Positions 60,107-64,000 of a stretch of DNA of 64,000 bases are shown piece by piece. The notes below the pieces were generated by a model. That model worked only from the letters and a program-made list of their open reading frames with translations, ran no database searches and was not told the origin of the DNA. Position numbers and translations under genes: made by a program. Source of the DNA: Bolinopsis microptera. Its lineage: Eukaryota; Ctenophora; Tentaculata; Lobata; Bolinopsidae. Within the stretch, counting starts at the first letter, position 1, and each line of letters opens with the position of its first letter. The DNA is taken from contig NC_087079.1 in the NCBI RefSeq assembly GCF_026151205.1, positions 248,001 to 312,000 on the forward strand, given 5' to 3'.

Positions 60107-61642
60107 TTAAAGGTTCAAACGTTTGGGAATATAATAATGTTGGTATTTGTATCTGCTGCAGCAATAATATCGAAATATCATTTGTCTAGAAAATTTCGCC
60201 ACTTCTGTAGATATTGGGTCGGCAATTTGGTGAGTGAGTGATGAAATGGTTTGGTCTGTGACTGAGTGAGGGGCGATGTGAAAGTTGTGGTAAGTCCAGG
60301 TGTTATTATTGTTGATGGATTGGGATCCCAGGATGATACTTTTACAGCGTAATTTAACCAAAGATACAGAGGTAGCGGTAGTGAGGATTTCCCCATTCTC
60401 ATTTAGAATCCGTTTATGTATGCTATTCCACAATTTGGAGGCTATATAAAGAAAAGTGTTGGTTTTTCTTGGGAGGATTATGACATTGCTTGTATCACGT
60501 TTTGATGAGTCTATAGTACAGTACAACGAGTATGGAGTGCGAAATTTCATAATTCGAAATATCTCAGATATACAGTGGTATTTGTACAAGTTTTGAACAG
60601 CAAGCAATTTTAGTCGATTAAAAATGGGCTTGGTGTGCTCTTTTTCGAAAAAAGCAGCTCCTAACCTCTGTTTTGTATAAGGTCTGGCTCGTGCACAAGT
60701 GGCATGTTTGTCGAGGTATGCATTTAGGTCTCCTAAAAGGATTCTTATACAACGTTTCTGAGTTATGAACAGCTTATCGTTTGGTTGGTCTTTGAGGTCT
60801 GAGCCCCAAACACTTATTCCGTAAGCAAGATGTGATTCCAATAATGCAGAGTATATTTTTTGGTAGTGTTCCCCTGGAACTGAATGTTTAATCCTGTTAA
60901 GTGCTCCTGTAGTGGATCTAATTTTTTTTCTTAGATATTCTATATGTGGGCCCCAGCTAAGTTTTTCATCAATTACTACACCAAGAAATTTGGTGTTGCT
61001 AACCTTGACAATTTTGTGTCCATTTATAAATATTCCTTGTGATTTGTCATATTCATTGGCATATGGCCTAACCCTGGCGCAGGTTTCATCAGATTCGTAT
61101 GCAGGTAGAAAATGTATGTAGCAGCATTTAGACATATTTATATGTAAGAGATTACTTCTCATGAATTTGCATACGAAATCAAGAACTTTATTGGCCTTCA
61201 AGTATGTTGCTTCGTTGGACGGTCCAGTGATAAATATATTTGTATCATCAGCATAGAGCACAAATTTGCATTCGTCGCCTTTGTAACAGTTTATTATGTC
61301 GTTCATATATAATAAGAAAAGTAGAGGGCCTAGTATGGAACCTTGGGGAACTCTATATTTTACATTCATAGTCTCTGATGTAGTGTTGAGAAATGAAACA
61401 TACTGTGATCTATCGGATAAATAGCTTTTTAGAAGTCCTAGAGCTAGACCTCTAACCCCATAATTTTCCAGTTTCCTCAGGAGAATGCCATGGTCAAGAG
61501 TATCAAAAGCTTTGCTTAGGTCAATAAAGATTCCTAGAACATGATTACCACTGGATGTTGATGTTGTGATTGAATCAACTGATTTGTGGAGTGCATGTGA
61601 GGTTGAGTGGCCTTTTCGAAAACCAAATTGTTCATTACTGAG
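60107..61642 (-). CDS. CR1-like LINE ORF2, RT palm to C-terminus
   Basis: It continues after the insert: NEQFGFRKGHST, LGIFIDLSKAFDTLDH (motif A), YRVPQGSILGPLLF and YADD at 61244-61255, then TKFLGVVIDEKLSWGP, ESHLAYGISVWG and TQKRCIRILLG. The frame is open to the TAA at 60107. A TCARARPYTKQRLGAAFF stretch mirrors TCARTRPIGSQKLGADFY of the 45.6-kb ORF2, so the two are sister families. Confidence 0.85.
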   Translation of the reverse strand, partial: LSNEQFGFRKGHSTSHALHKSVDSITTSTSSGNHVLGIFIDLSKAFDTLDHGILLRKLENYGVRGLALGLLKSYLSDRSQYVSFLNTTSETMNVKYRVPQGSILGPLLFLLYMNDIINCYKGDECKFVLYADDTNIFITGPSNEATYLKANKVLDFVCKFMRSNLLHINMSKCCYIHFLPAYESDETCARVRPYANEYDKSQGIFINGHKIVKVSNTKFLGVVIDEKLSWGPHIEYLRKKIRSTTGALNRIKHSVPGEHYQKIYSALLESHLAYGISVWGSDLKDQPNDKLFITQKRCIRILLGDLNAYLDKHATCARARPYTKQRLGAAFFEKEHTKPIFNRLKLLAVQNLYKYHCISEIFRIMKFRTPYSLYCTIDSSKRDTSNVIILPRKTNTFLYIASKLWNSIHKRILNENGEILTTATSVSLVKLRCKSIILGSQSINNNNTWTYHNFHIAPHSVTDQTISSLTHQIADPISTEVAKFSRQMIFRYYCCSRYKYQHYYIPKRLNL

Positions 61643-61679
61643 GGGGGGAATGCAACGTCAATTAATGTCAGTATTCCAT

Positions 61680-61806
61680 AAAAACCCCAAACTGACATTG
61701 ACATTAAGACATTAATTGACATTAATTGACATTAATTGACATTAATTGACATTAATTGACATTAATTGACATTAATTGACATTAATTGACATTAATTGAC
61801 ATTAAT
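61680..61806. repeat. Decamer array ACATTAATTG, left
   Basis: About nine to ten uninterrupted ACATTAATTG units from 61711, preceded by imperfect ones. ATTAAT makes the unit nearly self-complementary. Confidence 0.92.
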
Positions 61807-62394
61807 TTGTCTTGAAATTTGAGATTATCATTATTTGATAAATATTCAAGATATTCACGTCTATGTATGTTAGACCGGTTCAAAAAAACAAAATGTCCTT
61901 GAATAATTATGAGTATGTTCTTATCTGTTGATCCTTAGGTTCAAAGACCACCAAAAAAAATTTCAGCTTCCAACTCTTCCATCTTCGGTCCCCACTGGCC
62001 ACGCCCATATTTTATTGGTTTCTTATACAGGTAAAATATCTAGAATCGGCTTTTTTAGTATGAAGGAGTAATGTTAGCTGTTTAAAATTCGTTATTCAAA
62101 TATAAATGTCATCAAGGCATTTCGTTTAATGTGGGTTTTAAGTTCTGATGATGTTGAGAACCACGCCCTTGGATGGCCACGCCCATTTAAGAAAATTAAA
62201 TTTCAGAAATCCGTATTATTTTAGTTTTATTGTTTAATGATCTGAATTTTTTCACATTTCATATTTCCATATGTGATAGTAGTGCATAAATTGATGATAT
62301 AAACGTTCTAAAGTGCTAAAAATATGGTAGAACTACATAATCTCTGGTCGAAAAATATCGTGTCAATTAATGTCAGTATTCCAAAATTTTGCAA

Positions 62395-62466
62395 AACTGA
62401 CATTGACATTAATTGACATTAATTGACATTAATTGACATTAATTGACATTAATTGACATTAATTGA
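62395..62466. repeat. Decamer array ACATTAATTG, right
   Basis: About six ACATTAATTG units next to the right TIR. Between the arrays 62361-62380 repeats GTCAATTAATGTCAGTATTC from the left end. Confidence 0.92.
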
Positions 62467-62481
62467 CGTTGCATCACCCCC

Positions 62482-64000
62482 TTACTGAGAATGTCATTAG
62501 CAGTGAAAAAGGTATAAAGCCGTTTGTATATTATTTTTTCAAATATTTTACCAAAGATTGGCAATATTGACACAGGTCTATAATTTTCTATATTTTCTTT
62601 ATTATCTTTTTTATGGATAGGAGTTACTTTGCCTATTTTGAATATGGATGGGAACGTGCCTTTTTGAATACATGTATTATACAAATTTGCTAATATGTTG
62701 GATAAGAGATGAGCCGGTTTCTTGATAACTGCTATTGGTATATCACTGGCTTTTCCGTTAACGAATTCTTGAATTATTTCAAGAATCTCCTCAGGATGAG
62801 TTTCTTCTAGATGTATTGAACTGTTGACTGATTTCGACATAAACTCAACAAATGATTGCATTGGTTGGATAGACAGTTGGTTCTCGGACAAAACCTTCTC
62901 ATTTAAATTACTAGCTAAAGATGTAAAGTAACTATTGAATTTGTTTGCAATTGACCGCCTACAAATTACTCTAGTTCCATCTATAATGAAGTCATCTTTT
63001 AGCTGATTCTTCTTTTTGCCACAAAGCTCGTTAATTATTTGCCAGGTTTTTTTGGAATTATGGCTACTTTTCTCAAACTTTTCAGCATAATACCTGGTTT
63101 TGGCAGTTTTTATGGCAATTTTAAGATATTTTGAGTAGTCCTTGTAAACATTATGTTTTTCCAGATCCCCATCTGGAATTAACAATGTTTTTGTTTTTTT
63201 CCATTCGAAATAAAGTCTGGCTTTTTTCTCCACTGAGTTGATAAGGCCGTTTGTGATCCATGGATTTGTTATATTATTTCGTTTGGTGGTTTTTGGTGAA
63301 GCCAATTTGCAAGATATATCTATCTTTTCTTGAAACAGATCCATGAAGGATTCAAAAGAGTCACATCTGTGGTAGAATGTATCTATGTCGTTTTCAATTT
63401 CTTCACAGAGCTTATCAAGGTTTGCATTACTATAGTTATAATAAATGGTTGTTTTTTCAGGTGATTTATTCTGTTCCGAACTAGTATCAGAATTCATTAC
63501 TTGAAGGCAGAAAATGGGCTGGTGATGTGAAGCACTATCCTGAATTACTCCAGATATAGTTGATGAGTGAATGTCATTAGTGTGTATGTTATCAATGCAC
63601 GTTTTTGAGCAGTGGGGCATTTGGTGTGTGGGAATGGATATTGTGGGCGTGAACCCGTGACTATAAATAACTTCTTCGAATATATCTTCATCTGGGCCTG
63701 ATAAATTGGTTATGTTAACATTGAAGTCCCCTAATATGTATGCTTTATGTCCTTTCAGTGCAGTAAGAACTTCTTTATACTGTGCATTGAAGTTAGCAAG
63801 TGGATTGCTTGGTGAGCGGTATACAACTCCAACTGTTACTGGTTCTGGAGCATTACTTATTGTTACGAATAGGGACTCAAATTGCTCTGTACAAACAGAT
63901 AACTTTTCAATCACACTAAAGTTAAAGGAGTTGTAAATGTAGAGAGAAACTCCACTTCCTTTACTTTTTACCTGTTGTGTCTTATTAGAAACGAAGCGTT
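62482..64000 (-). CDS. CR1-like LINE ORF2, endonuclease and N-terminal RT part (partial)
   Basis: The frame is open from the window edge (RFVSNKTQQVKSKGSG) to the insertion. Endonuclease: VGVVYRSPSN, LGDFNVNI, CIDNIHTND and SHHQPIF. RT start: FVNGKASDIPIAVIKK and NYRPVSILPIFGKIFEKIIY. Removing the foldback element and one TTACTGAG joins ANDILS to NEQFGFRKGHST in frame. It is related to ORF2 at 45601-48951 (shared NGKASDIP.. and KKTWQ.IN). Confidence 0.83.

Larger units (their letters stand above)
61643..62481. mobile_element. 839-bp foldback transposon with decamer arrays, 8-bp TSD
   Basis: TTACTGAG flanks it at 61635-61642 and 62482-62489. The ends GGGGGGAATGCAACGTC and GGGGGTGATGCAACGTC (inverted) form short TIRs leading into arrays of the decamer ACATTAATTG on both sides (61680-61805, 62404-62466). 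The centre shares CTTATCTGTTG, CCTTAGG, ACCACCAAAAAAA, GGCCACGCCCAT and GAAGGAGT words with the TIR of the 949-3098 element. Non-coding. Confidence 0.88.
60013..64000 (-). mobile_element. CR1-like LINE (minus strand), split by foldback element, 5' end beyond window
   Basis: ORF2 enters at the right edge and ends at 60107. The 3' UTR and tail lie in 60013-60106 (T-run on the plus strand near 60015-60025 as AAAAAAAAATAT). An 839-bp foldback element at 61643-62481 interrupts it. ORF1 is not in the window. Confidence 0.82.

Overview
The window is animal nuclear DNA from an invertebrate metazoan, dominated by nested transposable elements. Evidence for this: a three-exon hydroxymethylbilane synthase gene with GT-AG introns, two tandem ASCC1-like genes (KH plus 2H phosphoesterase fold), several families of non-LTR retrotransposons and Penelope-like elements (PLEs), and interstitial TTAGGG-type repeats. 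The species cannot be fixed from sequence alone. A 38-nt block shared exactly by the 5' ends of two otherwise different LINEs looks like a captured spliced leader, which would favour a lineage with trans-splicing (for example ctenophores or hydrozoans); this is inference.

Layout. 1-4.45 kb: a PLE with an N-terminal GIY-YIG domain (Naiad-type permuted order) on the minus strand, split by a 2.15-kb foldback DNA transposon. 4.7-7.86 kb: truncated copy of a large foldback element made of 33-bp minisatellites plus a terminal repeat carrying a 5S rRNA-like gene. 8.4-10.1 kb: dispersed repeat with CCCTAA motifs, an 11-mer array and a CGGCTACTA-type satellite. 10.15-10.81 kb: fragment of a LINE ORF1 with the start of an AlkB-like domain. 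13.4-19.0 kb: HMBS on the minus strand. 20.1-23.6 kb: a PLE fragment, itself holding a LINE, inserted in a 0.33-kb repeat. 25.6-28.1 kb: two ASCC1-like genes on the minus strand with a perfect palindrome downstream. 29.4-35.1 kb: a PLE holding an L2-like LINE, inserted in a CCCTAA repeat. 35.1-50.66 kb: another PLE bounded by ~180-bp direct repeats, containing a complete 4.16-kb foldback element with 5S-like sequences, a 0.33-kb repeat and a full-length LINE whose ORF1 fuses PHD, AlkB-like and SGNH domains. 51.3-51.95 kb: GIY-YIG fragment between inverted candidate hammerhead ribozymes. 53.35-59.67 kb: RLE-type LINE with 19-bp target duplications, split by a full-length CR1-like LINE. 60-64 kb: another CR1-like LINE on the minus strand, split by a 0.84-kb foldback element with decamer arrays, running off the right edge.

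The host genes are few: HMBS (haem synthesis) and the ASCC1-like pair. The rest is a stratigraphy of insertions in which target duplications and interrupted reading frames let the order of events be read. In four cases removing the insert restores the host reading frame exactly, so much of the activity is recent.
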